From: Alphaproteobacteria bacterium | GTDB lineage: Bacteria > Pseudomonadota > Alphaproteobacteria > UBA9655 | Direction: 5' to 3' | Length of the DNA stretch: 35,945 nt | Assembly (NCBI GenBank): GCA_013815465.1 | Contig: JACDGE010000016.1 | Coordinates: forward strand, 1 to 35,945 | Shown: positions 18,714-26,940 of the stretch, piece after piece | How positions within the stretch are numbered: the first letter of the stretch is position 1 | How the letters are laid out: the number at the start of each line of letters is the position of its first letter | Translations under genes and position numbers: made by a program | Notes under the pieces: generated by a model | What the model saw: only the letters and a program-made list of their open reading frames with translations | Told to the model about the DNA's origin: nothing | Database searches by the model: none

Positions 18714-19439
18714 TTACTTCCCAAACTCCACATAATGCTTTAAAAACTGATCTCGGCTTTCCCAACGAAGAATATCATCCGATTGAGAGCTCTCGACGAA
18801 AATAAAGTTCTCATCACAATTTTCCCGTTTGTGAGAAGACAGTGAATCGCCAATAATCTTACCCGGTTGTCCATTCCCCAGATAAGCCCCAACGCCGCTT
18901 TCTCCATGGCTTATCAACACAAGGGCTACATAATTCTGATTTTTCTCTGTTTTCTTAGGGGCGCCAAGGACAGGAAAGCCCTCTTCATTTTTGATCGTAA
19001 TCAATCCTCCAGCCTCCTCTTGAGGCTTTATTTGTGCTTTTGCGAGCTCGGGTTCAACGACATATGTCATCAATCGTTTAAACCCATCTCTTGCATAATT
19101 TTCACTAATTCCAAGACTTTTAAAGGGAATAATGCCCTTTGCTTTTTCCATTCGGCAAGCATCTTGCGCGATACCGAAATTAGCCCCCAGGATCTGAGCC
19201 TCCGCAGGACAAGGGAAACGCTTGTTTCTTTCCACATACACGGCAATCGCATTCATGGCATACTCTTGATGGGTGCGCGTCTTAAGAAAAGCCGCCCGTT
19301 TCATATGGGCGGTCACGAGAGGAATGCTCAGCCCCCCAATTGCCCCCAAAATCATCAAAACAATAGCGAGCTCAAGAAGGGAAAAACCCGCTTCAGAGCT
19401 GGAAGAACAAGACGCAGACTGGTTCATGATTTTCAACAT
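18714..19439 (-). CDS. Prepilin-like protein 2 (type IV pilin/pseudopilin family)
   Basis: 241 residues from the chosen ATG. A class III prepilin signal is clear: after a 17-residue leader comes G18-F19 with SLLELAIVLMILGAIGG, the processing-site Gly, and Glu5 of the mature chain (E23). I choose the ATG at 19439 because AAGGAGG lies 8 nt before it; the longer open frame to 19544 lies inside the upstream gene. The overlap with that gene is 47 bp. The mature region has no pilin signature beyond the N-terminal helix that I can name, and holds paired cysteines in the front and C-terminal parts. Pilus or secretion pseudopilin roles are both possible. Confidence 0.78.
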   Translation of the reverse strand: MLKIMNQSASCSSSSEAGFSLLELAIVLMILGAIGGLSIPLVTAHMKRAAFLKTRTHQEYAMNAIAVYVERNKRFPCPAEAQILGANFGIAQDACRMEKAKGIIPFKSLGISENYARDGFKRLMTYVVEPELAKAQIKPQEEAGGLITIKNEEGFPVLGAPKKTEKNQNYVALVLISHGESGVGAYLGNGQPGKIIGDSLSSHKRENCDENFIFVESSQSDDILRWESRDQFLKHYVEFGK

Positions 19440-20082
19440 TATAGGCCCCTCCTTCTGACACACACGCATGAGCAGACACATCTGATCCATCCATGGCCCG
19501 GACTTTTCCAGAGGTTGGGTGTCCATTGTCCATTTTTTTATCAATGCTTTGGGCTTGTGCAGGAGTTAACAATCCCCCATCCCCATGATCACCTACTTTT
19601 TTCCCTAAGATAAACCACAGCCCTTTGAGCCCCCTCGGATTGTTTTCCACCGTAAATCCTCCGCCTATGGAAGCTTCAGGAACGCCTTTCCCAAAATCCC
19701 CTGTGGCTTCTGTTCCTTGGGGGCCCGGGCTTCCAATAAGTCCAGCCGCAGAAAGATGCGTCCAAAAATTTAAGGCTTCACTCCCTGATGCAAGGCCCTC
19801 CCCATCAACAATTCCATTGCCATTGCCATTTTTAAGTCCCTGGTCAATAAGCATTGAGGCCTTGTTAAAATCACCGGGAAGCGCATCATATTTATCAAGG
19901 AAGGCGGTGGTGGCTAAACGATACTCATTAAGCTGCGATATGACCCGCTTAAGCCGAGCACTTTCAATAAGATCTTTTCCCTTTAAAACCCCACCAATAA
20001 GAAATCCCATGATGACAAGGACAATGGCTGACTCGATGAGGCTGAATCCCTTTTGGCAGAAGATTTTGCATTTCTTTTTCAA
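19393..20082 (-). CDS. Prepilin-like protein 1 (type IV pilin family)
   Basis: 229 residues. It has a short basic leader (KKKCKIFCQK), cleavage between G12 and F13, then FSLIESAIVLVIMGFLIGGV with the conserved Glu (E17). Further features include an ARLKRVISQLNEYRLATTAF helix and DALPGDF, a motif common in pilins of this type. The glycine-rich middle and a C-terminal Cys pair (ACVSEGGAYN...CVLF) resemble a pilin disulfide loop. The start is TTG with AGAGGG a few bases before it. It is first in a two-gene minus-strand operon with the second prepilin. No peptidase, ATPase or secretin gene is in the window. Confidence 0.8.
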   Translation of the reverse strand: MKKKCKIFCQKGFSLIESAIVLVIMGFLIGGVLKGKDLIESARLKRVISQLNEYRLATTAFLDKYDALPGDFNKASMLIDQGLKNGNGNGIVDGEGLASGSEALNFWTHLSAAGLIGSPGPQGTEATGDFGKGVPEASIGGGFTVENNPRGLKGLWFILGKKVGDHGDGGLLTPAQAQSIDKKMDNGHPTSGKVRAMDGSDVSAHACVSEGGAYNVENHEPVCVLFFQL

Positions 20083-20133
20083 CTTTCCCTCTCTTTTTTA
20101 CACCAAATAAGTTTAACTAATTATATAGGTAAA

Positions 20134-20161
20134 CTTATACGAAAATGATAGATATATGCAA
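20134..20161 (-). promoter_or_regulatory. Candidate prepilin operon promoter
   Basis: On the minus strand TTGCAT (20156-20161) and TATAAG (20134-20139) are 16 bp apart. The predicted start is about 45 nt upstream of the prepilin TTG. Confidence 0.4.
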
Positions 20162-20198
20162 TGGGTTTTTTGAGAAGGGTTTTTAGGAGGATCACCAA

Positions 20199-20270
20199 TT
20201 GAAACAATCAACATCGCCTCAAGAGAGTATCGCTAGAGTTGATGAAAATCATATACAAAAAAAATTTTAA
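20199..20270 (+). CDS. Possible 23-residue peptide
   Basis: A strong Shine-Dalgarno AGGAGG lies 8 nt before a TTG that opens a 24-codon frame (MKQSTSPQESIARVDENH...) ending after an eight-A run. No homology is recognised. It could be a leader, a remnant of a longer gene cut by the homopolymer, or chance. Confidence 0.22.
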   Translation: MKQSTSPQESIARVDENHIQKKF

Positions 20271-20331
20271 CAATGTGTTTAATAAAATAAATTAAATAAT
20301 GGATTGACAAAACTATACTAATATATATGAA

Positions 20332-20646
20332 ATGGAATATACGTATGTAGAACATGTTATTTATAAAATTTATGGGGCTTCATATGAAAAAACACGTTTA
20401 ATCTTGATGCTCGGGTCATCAGTTTTGATAATCAGTCCAACATTTTCCATGGAAAAAGACGCTTTTGAAGAAAATGATTTACCCTAAAATACTCGTCGTC
20501 AAGCTCAAAATCCTAGAGCCAAGGAAGCCAACAGAGCTCGTGTAGGGTATAGAGGGTTTTAACTTGGGATACAGATACCTTGTGTTCCTCCTGCCCAAAG
20601 CCAAATAAGAGGGCTTATGGATCCAGGCAGGGGTGGGCCAGCGTAA
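20332..20646 (+). pseudogene. Decayed paralogue (copy 1) of the secreted protein at 20836
   Basis: A single frame runs from the ATG at 20332 to 20646 with two in-frame stops (20485-20487 and 20560-20562). The piece LMLGSSVLIISPTFSMEKDAFEENDLP aligns with the signal peptide and early mature part of the intact neighbour (LLGLTIITIAPTFAMEPDDLEEKKLP). The first stop falls where the neighbour has Lys (AAA to TAA). The text beyond it, NPRAKEANRARVGYRGF, also resembles that protein. A TTGACA at 20304-20309 may be its old promoter. Clear relic, no product expected. Confidence 0.75.
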
Positions 20647-20764
20647 TAATCCAGATAATAACAATCAGCATAATGAGCCTCAATCTTAAAGATATCCATT
20701 TGTCCTGCCACAAACGCTCTTCCGTTAGGGAAAAAGTATACCAATGGCTTTTTAGATCGCGAAC

Positions 20765-20793
20765 TTGACACAGAATCTAAAATTAAATATATA
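20765..20793 (+). promoter_or_regulatory. Candidate promoter of the secreted protein gene at 20836
   Basis: TTGACA (20765-20770), 17-bp spacer, TATATA (20788-20793). A TATAAT also starts at 20790. The leader would be about 35 nt. Confidence 0.55.
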
Positions 20794-20835
20794 ATATCTA
20801 GTGGAACATATTAATATTATATTTTGGAGATTACA

Positions 20836-21126
20836 ATGAGGAGACACACTTTACCCGTGTTGTTAGGATTAACAATTATTACAATAGCGCCAACCTTTGC
20901 CATGGAACCAGACGACCTCGAAGAAAAGAAATTACCAAAACTTATTCTAAATCAAGACCCAAATTCTCGATCTAACGAAGACAACAGAGAGATTTACAGA
21001 GGGCAAGACGTATTTCGTCGGAGGGAGGATGGTAGTTGGGGTTTCAAACCTAACCCCTATATCCTTCCCCCGGAAATAGGTTATGACGTTATTGTTTCCA
21101 AACAAAACAGTGTACCTAAATCCTAG
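20836..21126 (+). CDS. Small secreted protein (copy 2, intact)
   Basis: 96 residues from the ATG, which has GGAG 6 nt before it; an in-frame TTG 12 bp upstream overlaps that site and is unlikely. A signal peptide (1-22, ending APTFA) is followed by an acidic start (MEPDDLEEKKLPK), a polar repeat-like stretch with SNEDNREIYRGQDVFRRRED, and GSWGFKPNPYILPPE. No cysteine. Not recognised in any family. Its final codons (KS, stop) sit at the junction with copy 3, so the present C-terminus may be a by-product of the duplication. Exported to the periplasm, membrane or host is inference. Confidence 0.6.
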   Translation: MRRHTLPVLLGLTIITIAPTFAMEPDDLEEKKLPKLILNQDPNSRSNEDNREIYRGQDVFRRREDGSWGFKPNPYILPPEIGYDVIVSKQNSVPKS

Positions 21127-21229
21127 AGCCAACGAAGACACCAGAGAGATTCACAGAGGGCAAGACGTATTTTGTCGGAGGATAAATGGCATCTGGAATT
21201 TTGAGTATATAAAGCTATGGCGTTACTAA
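21116..21229 (+). pseudogene. Partial paralogue (copy 3) of the secreted protein
   Basis: A 37-codon open piece without start codon. LNPRANEDTREIHRGQDVFC aligns with LNQDPNSRSNEDNREIYRGQDVF of copy 2, and the DNA is nearly identical across GAAGACA...GGGCAAGACGTATTT...GTCGGAGG. The piece then diverges and ends. It overlaps the last bases of copy 2 and looks like a head-to-tail partial duplication. Confidence 0.7.
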
Positions 21230-21358
21230 CTCCAAACAAGGCAGAGGATTAACAAGCTAGCCTCTATCGTCGCTACGATAAACACTCACAGAGGGAGAAA
21301 GCATATTTCTTTCCCTGATGACAAAACTTAAACAAGATAAGTCTGAAAGAAAAAAGAA

Positions 21359-21433
<75 letters not shown>

Positions 21434-21566
21434 ATTCTTACTCTTCGACTTCCCAGTTTAGGCGGCGTTACCCTTTGGGTCTCGTCCTCGGCCACGTATA
21501 AGAATTCTTGAAATTCTTCGGGTATAACAGCTCATATACACGTGATTTATTTGAGGTGCAAGTCTT

Positions 21567-21869
21567 TTAACAGCCTCGGATGCGCGGGCACGTAAAATTC
21601 GTTGCATAACTTTTGGGACTCATAATAGTCTGGGGGGAAGTGCAAATTGTATAGCCGAAGCCTCTGGTTGTGGCAAATTCAAGAGCCTCTCTCAAAGATG
21701 GAAAAGACAAACGAAGTTCCTGGGACATATCGTATGATTGAATCCACCCCATGAGTGGGTTAGCAATCAAGGGATCATTTGTTTCGAATTCAACACGCCA
21801 TTCTTTTGTTTTTCTTTTTCCTGATTGCATTGCTGTTTTAGTAGGTTGATAAATTCTAACTGTCGTCAT
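21567..21869 (-). CDS. NDUFS4-like complex I accessory protein (ETC complex I subunit family)
   Basis: 100 residues. The start VRIYQPTKTAMQSGKRKTKE, then WRVEFE, NPLMGWIQSYDMSQELRLSF and SYATNF match the alphaproteobacterial homologue of mitochondrial NDUFS4, an accessory subunit stabilising the NADH-binding arm of complex I. Length and order of motifs are normal; the last residues (CPRIRGC) are not conserved. It is a marker for Alphaproteobacteria and implies that respiratory complex I is kept. It is divergent from gmk and on the same strand as tRNA-Val. Confidence 0.88.
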   Translation of the reverse strand: MTTVRIYQPTKTAMQSGKRKTKEWRVEFETNDPLIANPLMGWIQSYDMSQELRLSFPSLREALEFATTRGFGYTICTSPQTIMSPKSYATNFTCPRIRGC

Positions 21870-21923
21870 AAGCTCTTCTCCTAATAAACAATATACAGAA
21901 TTTTATTGAGACTCGCAAAGGAT

Positions 21924-22577
21924 ATGATGAATACAGCTTCTCCCCCTCCTATTGTGCGCCGCGGTTTTATGTTTGTCCTTTCTTCTCCCTCTGGGGCAGG
22001 CAAGACTACGATTGCTCACAAGATTTTAAATTTTGAAGAGGAGATAGAGCTTTCAATTTCTGTAACAACTCGACCCAAACGTCCTTCAGAAATCGAAGGA
22101 GAAGACTATCATTTTTTACCTAAACATGAATTTGATAAAATGGTTCAAAATAATGAGCTCCTCGAATATGCTCTTGTCTATGGCCATCATTATGGGACAC
22201 CAAAAGCATCTATTGAAAAACAACTCGCGCAGGGAACAGACATTCTTTTTGACATAGATTGGCAAGGCACCCAACAACTTAAACAAGTTGCAACCGCAGA
22301 TTTGGTGAGCGTTTTTCTTCTTCCTCCTACCCTTAAAGATCTTGAAGAACGCCTTTATAAACGAGCTGCAGATGAAGAAGAAACCATCCGCATGCGCATG
22401 CGAAAATCCTCAGATGAGCTTAGCCATTGGGCCGAATACGATTATGTTATCATTAACACCCAACTGGAGGAGACTGTCCACGCTGTTCAATCTATTCTCC
22501 ACGCTGAACGGTTGAAAAGACGCCGTCAACTGGGGCTTGCAAATTTTGTTAATGCTTTAAGAGAAGATAAAGAATAA
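21924..22577 (+). CDS. gmk: Guanylate kinase
   Basis: Phosphorylates GMP to GDP with ATP. The P-loop SSPSGAGKTT is near the N-terminus, followed by the GMP-binding SVTTRPKRPSEIEGEDYHF, and the lid-like stretch RLYKRAADEEETIRMRMRKS. About 217 residues, usual length. Two adjacent ATGs (21924, 21927) follow AAAGGA; the second has the better spacing, and an upstream TTG at 21906 is less likely. It stands alone on the plus strand. Confidence 0.96.
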   Translation: MMNTASPPPIVRRGFMFVLSSPSGAGKTTIAHKILNFEEEIELSISVTTRPKRPSEIEGEDYHFLPKHEFDKMVQNNELLEYALVYGHHYGTPKASIEKQLAQGTDILFDIDWQGTQQLKQVATADLVSVFLLPPTLKDLEERLYKRAADEEETIRMRMRKSSDELSHWAEYDYVIINTQLEETVHAVQSILHAERLKRRRQLGLANFVNALREDKE

Positions 22578-22600
22578 TTTTGTTTAGTTACAATAATTCA

Positions 22601-22629
22601 TTGTCATTTTTTCATTGACTATATAATAA
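22601..22629 (+). promoter_or_regulatory. Candidate promoter of the secreted protein gene at 22684
   Basis: TTGTCA at 22601-22606 and an AT-rich -10 region TATAATAA at 22622-22629 (15-17 bp spacing depending on the hexamer chosen). Pattern only. Confidence 0.35.
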
Positions 22630-22683
22630 AATGTGATTAATCTCTTAAAATAAATTATTTTTGTTTTTTAAGAGTATAATGTC

Positions 22684-23664
22684 ATGAAAGTCAATATTAT
22701 TTTAAGTCTGTTAGCCACTTGCGCTACTTTGGTAGCCACCCCTAGTTTTGCCATGGAGATTCCCGAAATTGAAACGGGGAATGTCGCCAAATCTACGAAT
22801 ATAAGTGATGGCTTCTTAAGCCCAGAAGAAATTAAAGACTATAACACAGAAATATTAGCCCCTTATAAGGCAAAAATTAACTACACTTTCAACCCCGATA
22901 CGGTGGAAAATATCGTTGTGGGCTGCGACATCCTTATGCATTCCACCCATTTCTTTGGTGGACACTTTCAGAATGGCAGCAATAAATTTAACGGGTATAT
23001 TGTGCAGGGAGGCGCTTATACATATCCCACTGAGATGCGCGATAGGTATAAAACGTCTATGTTTGAACTCCCCCCGATCATTTGGCCCAATTATCAAGAC
23101 AATAAGCTTGCCTGCTCTTATAAATTTGCTCCCTGTAACTTACTCAATTACCGTATGGAGACAGAAGAGAAGTTTGAAAGAGGCCTTCACACCACAAACC
23201 ATTCTGAAGCGTTTAAATACGCCCTTTCAAAAGAGGGGGGAAAGTGTCGCTTGGATGAAAAGGGAAATATTTGGGAAGTTGATCCTGAAAAATCCATCTA
23301 TATAAACTTCTCAGGCAGTAATAACCATATAGAGGGAAGCTTCGAAGGCATAATAGCTTTACCATTTCTTAAAAATGTTAAAAAAATAATTATTGAATAT
23401 TATGATCCACGTCTTAAGGATAATTATAAGAAACTCATTCAAAATGCTTATACGATTCTTGCGCCCGGCGGTATGCTTCTTATGGAAGTCGGTCCTATGT
23501 CAACCAATGAGAGAACCTATAAATTTACCCCTACGGATATAAGAGCTCTCTCTTTACCTGATTTTCAATTGAAGCTATTAGATCCCTACAAAGGAGAAAA
23601 CCCGATCCCTTGCCGAGGGCAATGTAATGACGGCGTGTATAGCTTTCAGGCTATAAAGAAGTAG
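22684..23664 (+). CDS. Secreted protein of unknown function with methyltransferase-like C-terminal half
   Basis: 326 residues with a signal peptide (1-23, ending ATPSFA) and mature start MEIPEIETGN. The region around VKKIIIEYYDP and AYTILAPGGMLLMEVGPM (about residues 235-275) looks like the later strands of a class I methyltransferase fold. The upstream segment IVVGCDILMH is in the place where a SAM loop would be, but has no GxGxG. So a true enzymatic role is doubtful. Six or so cysteines suggest disulfides outside the cytoplasm. An exported, possibly host-facing protein is a fair guess, but only a guess. Confidence 0.6.
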   Translation: MKVNIILSLLATCATLVATPSFAMEIPEIETGNVAKSTNISDGFLSPEEIKDYNTEILAPYKAKINYTFNPDTVENIVVGCDILMHSTHFFGGHFQNGSNKFNGYIVQGGAYTYPTEMRDRYKTSMFELPPIIWPNYQDNKLACSYKFAPCNLLNYRMETEEKFERGLHTTNHSEAFKYALSKEGGKCRLDEKGNIWEVDPEKSIYINFSGSNNHIEGSFEGIIALPFLKNVKKIIIEYYDPRLKDNYKKLIQNAYTILAPGGMLLMEVGPMSTNERTYKFTPTDIRALSLPDFQLKLLDPYKGENPIPCRGQCNDGVYSFQAIKK

Positions 23665-23684
23665 GTAAGTTCATTTGAATAGGG

Positions 23685-23717
23685 CTCCTTATCCCATTCT
23701 TAGAATCAGGTAAGGAG
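23685..23717. other. Hairpin after the secreted protein gene
   Basis: CTCCTTA (23685-23691) and TAAGGAG (23711-23717) can pair around a 19-nt loop that itself contains ATTCT/AGAAT. There is no T-run after it, so it may be a weak terminator or a mere palindrome. Confidence 0.35.
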
Positions 23718-23905
23718 TGAACCTCTATCATCATTCCAGAGTTTAGAAAAGCTTGCGACGCTCGCGGAAGCAAGGGGCTATCAAAAGATCTTTGAAGCTA
23801 AGTGCCAAAAAGCATCCTTTTGTTTATAAAAAAATTCCAAAAACTTGTTTCCATTCTTCTTATTTAATGGAATACTCCAAATTGTCATTCAACAGGATAC
23901 AAACC

Positions 23906-24685
23906 ATGACCCCAAAATTTTCTTTAAAAGATATTCATAAAAGCTTTGGCCACAAGCGCGTCCTTCAAGGTGTTAATTTAGAGATCATGCCCGGAGAGTC
24001 GGTCGTCATTATTGGTGGTTCAGGCTCGGGGAAATCTGTCCTTCTTAAATGTCTTTTAGGCCTTGTATCGCCCGACAGCGGAAGTATTCTCATGGATGGG
24101 CAAGAAATTGTCAGAGAATCACTTGTTCAAAATGAGGCCCGCCTGCAGGATATTGGTGTCGTTTTTCAAGGCTCTGCCCTCTTTGACAGTCTTAAAGTAT
24201 GGGAAAATGTGGCTTTTCGTTTGATCCATGCTCACCATATGGACCGAAAACAAGCCAAACAGATTGCCTTAGAAAAGCTTGCAGAAGTTGGCTTGAATGA
24301 AACAGTTTCCGAGTTGCCTCCTTCTGAAATTTCGGGGGGTATGCAGAGGAGAGTTGCGTTAGCGCGCGCCATTGCAACCCACCCGCATGTGCTATTTTTT
24401 GATGAACCAACGGCAGGGCTCGATCCTATTTTTAGTAGCGTCATTAATGACCTCATTCGCATACATGTTAAAAACTTAGGGGCCACAGCTCTCACCATTA
24501 CTCACGATATGAATAGCGCTCGCCATGTGGCCGACCGCATCGCCATGCTATATGAAGGTAAAATTATATGGTCTGGACGGGCCAGTGACATCGACACGTG
24601 CGATAATCCTTATGTCCAACAGTTCATCCAAGGGCTTGCCGAAGGACCTATTGAACTTGATACCGCCATTCGGCGTGTTGCCTAA
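23906..24685 (+). CDS. mlaF: ABC transporter ATP-binding protein, MlaF type
   Basis: 259 residues from an ATG preceded by AGGA with an 8-nt gap. A longer frame to 23753 adds a basic tail not seen in the family. Walker A is GGSGSGKS (37-44), signature SEISGGMQRR, Walker B VLFFDEPTAGLDP and the switch His lies in LTITHDM. The residues match the MlaF (lipid-transport, MCE-linked) subgroup of ATPases, which drives phospholipid trafficking between the membranes. The partner permease mlaE, often just upstream in alphaproteobacteria, is not in the window. The gene's TAA overlaps radA's ATG by one base. Confidence 0.85.
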   Translation: MTPKFSLKDIHKSFGHKRVLQGVNLEIMPGESVVIIGGSGSGKSVLLKCLLGLVSPDSGSILMDGQEIVRESLVQNEARLQDIGVVFQGSALFDSLKVWENVAFRLIHAHHMDRKQAKQIALEKLAEVGLNETVSELPPSEISGGMQRRVALARAIATHPHVLFFDEPTAGLDPIFSSVINDLIRIHVKNLGATALTITHDMNSARHVADRIAMLYEGKIIWSGRASDIDTCDNPYVQQFIQGLAEGPIELDTAIRRVA

Positions 24686-26061
24686 TGGCAAAGGCAGTGA
24701 CTCATTATAGCTGCCAAACCTGCGGAAGCTGCTTTCCAAAATGGGCTGGCAAATGTGAGGGCTGCGGAAGTTGGAACAGTCTCGTGGAAGAAGCCACCGT
24801 TGACTCTTTTCAAAAAAAGACAGCCCTAAAGGCCCAAAAAATTACTTTTTCCTCCCTTGAGGATATATCTCCCCCCCTCCCCCGGCTTTTAACGGGCATC
24901 AATGAATTTGATCGAGTTTGTGGGGGAGGATTGGTCCCTGGATCCGTTCTCCTCGTCGGGGGCGACCCAGGCATCGGAAAATCGACACTTTTATTACAAG
25001 TCGCCGCAGCTATCAGCGGAAAAGCTGCATGTGCTTATATTTCAGGAGAAGAATCGGCGGATCAGGTCCGGCTGAGGGCCAAACGTCTTCAGGTTGCGTC
25101 GTCCCCTGTCCAGCTCGCAACCACAACCCACATAGGGGATATATTAAAATCCTTGCATAATACTTCGAATGTAGCGGTGATTGACTCAATTCAAACGATG
25201 TTTGTGGAAGCCCTAGATGCAGCACCGGGAAGCGTTTCGCAAGTCAAAGCCAGCGCTCATGAACTTATTCGCTTCGCTAAGAAATATGGAGTCACCATCG
25301 TGATTGTGGGCCATGTGACAAAGGAAGGCGTCATCGCTGGCCCGCGCGTTCTTGAGCATATGGTTGATACAGTTCTTTATTTTGAAGGAGAAAGAGGGCA
25401 TCACTTCCGCATCCTTCGCTCTGTGAAAAATCGCTTTGGCCCCACTGATGAAATCGGCGTTTTTGAAATGACTGATAAAGGCCTCGCGGAGGTCGCAAAC
25501 CCCTCTGCCCTTTTCCTCTCCCATACACGAGAGGATGTGACCGGATCGTGTGTTTTTGCAGGGCTTGAAGGAACGCGTCCTCTTCTTGTTGAGATCCAAA
25601 GCCTCATTGCCCCCTCTTCTCTTCCGACGCCACGGCGTGCTGTTGTGGGTTGGGATTCGGGACGTCTTTCCATGATTTTAGCTGTTCTTGAAGCCCGCTG
25701 TGGTCTTTCCTGTGGGAATCGAGATGTATTTTTGAATGTGGCAGGAGGGCTGAGGATTTCTGAACCGGCTGCAGACCTTGCTGTCGCTGCCTCCCTCCTC
25801 TCTTCGCTTGCCCACACACCTCTTCCCAAAGAAGCAATTTTTTTTGGAGAGATTGGGCTTTCGGGTGAAATTCGCCCTGTTAATCAACAAGAAGCTCGCC
25901 TTAAAGAGGCTTATAAGCTGGGATTTAAGACAGCTTTTATTCCTAAACCGACAAAACCTTTTACAATGCCAGAGATGACGCTTATTCCTCTTGCTCATTT
26001 AAGCGAACTAGCCGATTATCTTGATGAAAAATCAAAACCTCGGAAAGTTGTTGGAGGATAG
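24685..26061 (+). CDS. radA: DNA repair protein RadA
   Basis: 458 residues, usual length. RadA (Sms) is a RecA-like ATPase acting in recombination-intermediate processing. Zinc finger cysteines are at 10, 13, 24 and 27 (CxxC-10-CxxC), Walker A is GGDPGIGKST (92-101), and the RadA-specific KNRFG motif sits near residue 250. The C-terminal part has the Lon-protease-like fold (VFLNVAGGLRISEPAADLAV). It begins one base inside the mlaF stop, so the two are translationally coupled. Confidence 0.97.
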   Translation: MAKAVTHYSCQTCGSCFPKWAGKCEGCGSWNSLVEEATVDSFQKKTALKAQKITFSSLEDISPPLPRLLTGINEFDRVCGGGLVPGSVLLVGGDPGIGKSTLLLQVAAAISGKAACAYISGEESADQVRLRAKRLQVASSPVQLATTTHIGDILKSLHNTSNVAVIDSIQTMFVEALDAAPGSVSQVKASAHELIRFAKKYGVTIVIVGHVTKEGVIAGPRVLEHMVDTVLYFEGERGHHFRILRSVKNRFGPTDEIGVFEMTDKGLAEVANPSALFLSHTREDVTGSCVFAGLEGTRPLLVEIQSLIAPSSLPTPRRAVVGWDSGRLSMILAVLEARCGLSCGNRDVFLNVAGGLRISEPAADLAVAASLLSSLAHTPLPKEAIFFGEIGLSGEIRPVNQQEARLKEAYKLGFKTAFIPKPTKPFTMPEMTLIPLAHLSELADYLDEKSKPRKVVGG

Positions 26062-26105
26062 GGCTGTTGGATAGAGGTAATTTAGAAGAAATTCATGCCG
26101 ACCTC

Positions 26106-26184
26106 CGGTCGTTATTGCGAGCAGAGGGAAGAAATCCAGTCTTTTTGTGGCTTTCTGGATTGCTTTCCTCTGCGCACAATGAGG
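26106..26184. repeat. Dispersed palindromic repeat upstream of cvpA
   Basis: Left arm GTTATTGCGAGCAGAGGGAAG with AATCCAG, right arm CTGGATTGCTTTCCTCTGCG. This is a relative of the repeat at 4946-5027. A longer in-frame reading through it makes an apparent 48-residue extension of CvpA, which is not real. Confidence 0.7.
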
Positions 26185-26238
26185 AGACGGGAAGAGCATT
26201 TGACTGGCATCCAAGGACTGTATATACGGAAAACAACA

Positions 26239-26940
26239 ATGACTTTTAATATGGTTGACCTATCCATCATTATCCTCTTAGGACTTTCCATCCTAATCGG
26301 CATCCTTCGGGGCGCCACGAGAGAGGTCCTTGGTATTGCGGGATGGGTGGGAGCAATAGCCACAGTTTTTTATGGATTGCCACTCTTACGTCCTCTAGGC
26401 CGCCATTATATACATAATCCCATGGTTGCAGATCTGGTCATCGCGGGACTTCTTTTTATCCTCTCTCTTGTGGTTTTTATCATCATCAGCCGCACCATTT
26501 CGACTCGGGTCAAGGGAAGCCCCTTAGGAGGCCTTGATCGGTCCTTAGGGCTTATTTTTGGCTTTTTACGGGGCATTTTAGTCCTCTGCATTATCTATCT
26601 TGCCATGGGGTTTTTTTACCCCCCTGAGCAAATGCCAGAAGCGGTTAAACATGCCCGCTTTACCCCTTGGTTGGCTCGGGGTGCGCAGGAACTCAAGCTG
26701 TTTATTCCGAAAGACTATCTCCCTCAACAGGACGTTTCCCTATCTACAATCAACCCTTTGGATGCAAAGGATCTTATTGAACATTCTCTTCCCTCTCTTG
26801 AAGAGACGGTTAAAAATCTGTCCACCCTAAAACCAACTTCTCCTAAAAAGCCACAGCCTGTACCTGAAGAGCATAAAAAAGAAGAAGATGACGGTTTAGA
26901 AAAACTTATTGAAAAGAATGACACTGAGACTCAAAAATAA
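26239..26940 (+). CDS. cvpA: CvpA family membrane protein
   Basis: About 233 residues from the ATG giving MTFNMVDLSIIILLG; a second ATG is four codons in. Four hydrophobic segments fill the first 150 residues, with the family GILRGATREVLGIAGWVGA and GLDRSLGLIFGFLRGILVL. The C-terminal third is polar, with Lys/Glu-rich text (PTSPKKPQPVPEEHKKEED) that is probably disordered. CvpA proteins are of uncertain role, linked to envelope homeostasis and colicin V production. The upstream apparent extension is repeat-derived. Its end overlaps the SDR gene by 23 bp. purF, its usual downstream partner in alphaproteobacteria, is missing. Confidence 0.88.
   Translation: MTFNMVDLSIIILLGLSILIGILRGATREVLGIAGWVGAIATVFYGLPLLRPLGRHYIHNPMVADLVIAGLLFILSLVVFIIISRTISTRVKGSPLGGLDRSLGLIFGFLRGILVLCIIYLAMGFFYPPEQMPEAVKHARFTPWLARGAQELKLFIPKDYLPQQDVSLSTINPLDAKDLIEHSLPSLEETVKNLSTLKPTSPKKPQPVPEEHKKEEDDGLEKLIEKNDTETQK

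Noticed and set aside
20559-20771. Minus-strand 70-codon frame opposite copy 1
   Set aside because: It lies partly antisense to the decayed paralogue and the candidate promoter of copy 2, lacks a ribosome site and signal peptide, and resembles nothing known.
23753-23905. N-terminal extension of the MlaF-type ATPase
   Set aside because: Basic, non-conserved residues; the ATG at 23906 has a good ribosome site and gives the family length.
25213-25998. Long minus-strand frames opposite radA
   Set aside because: Shadows of the well-supported radA codon structure; Arg/Ser/Lys-rich low-complexity translations.
26095-26238. N-terminal extension of CvpA
   Set aside because: It is translated repeat sequence and homologues start near MVDLSIIIL.
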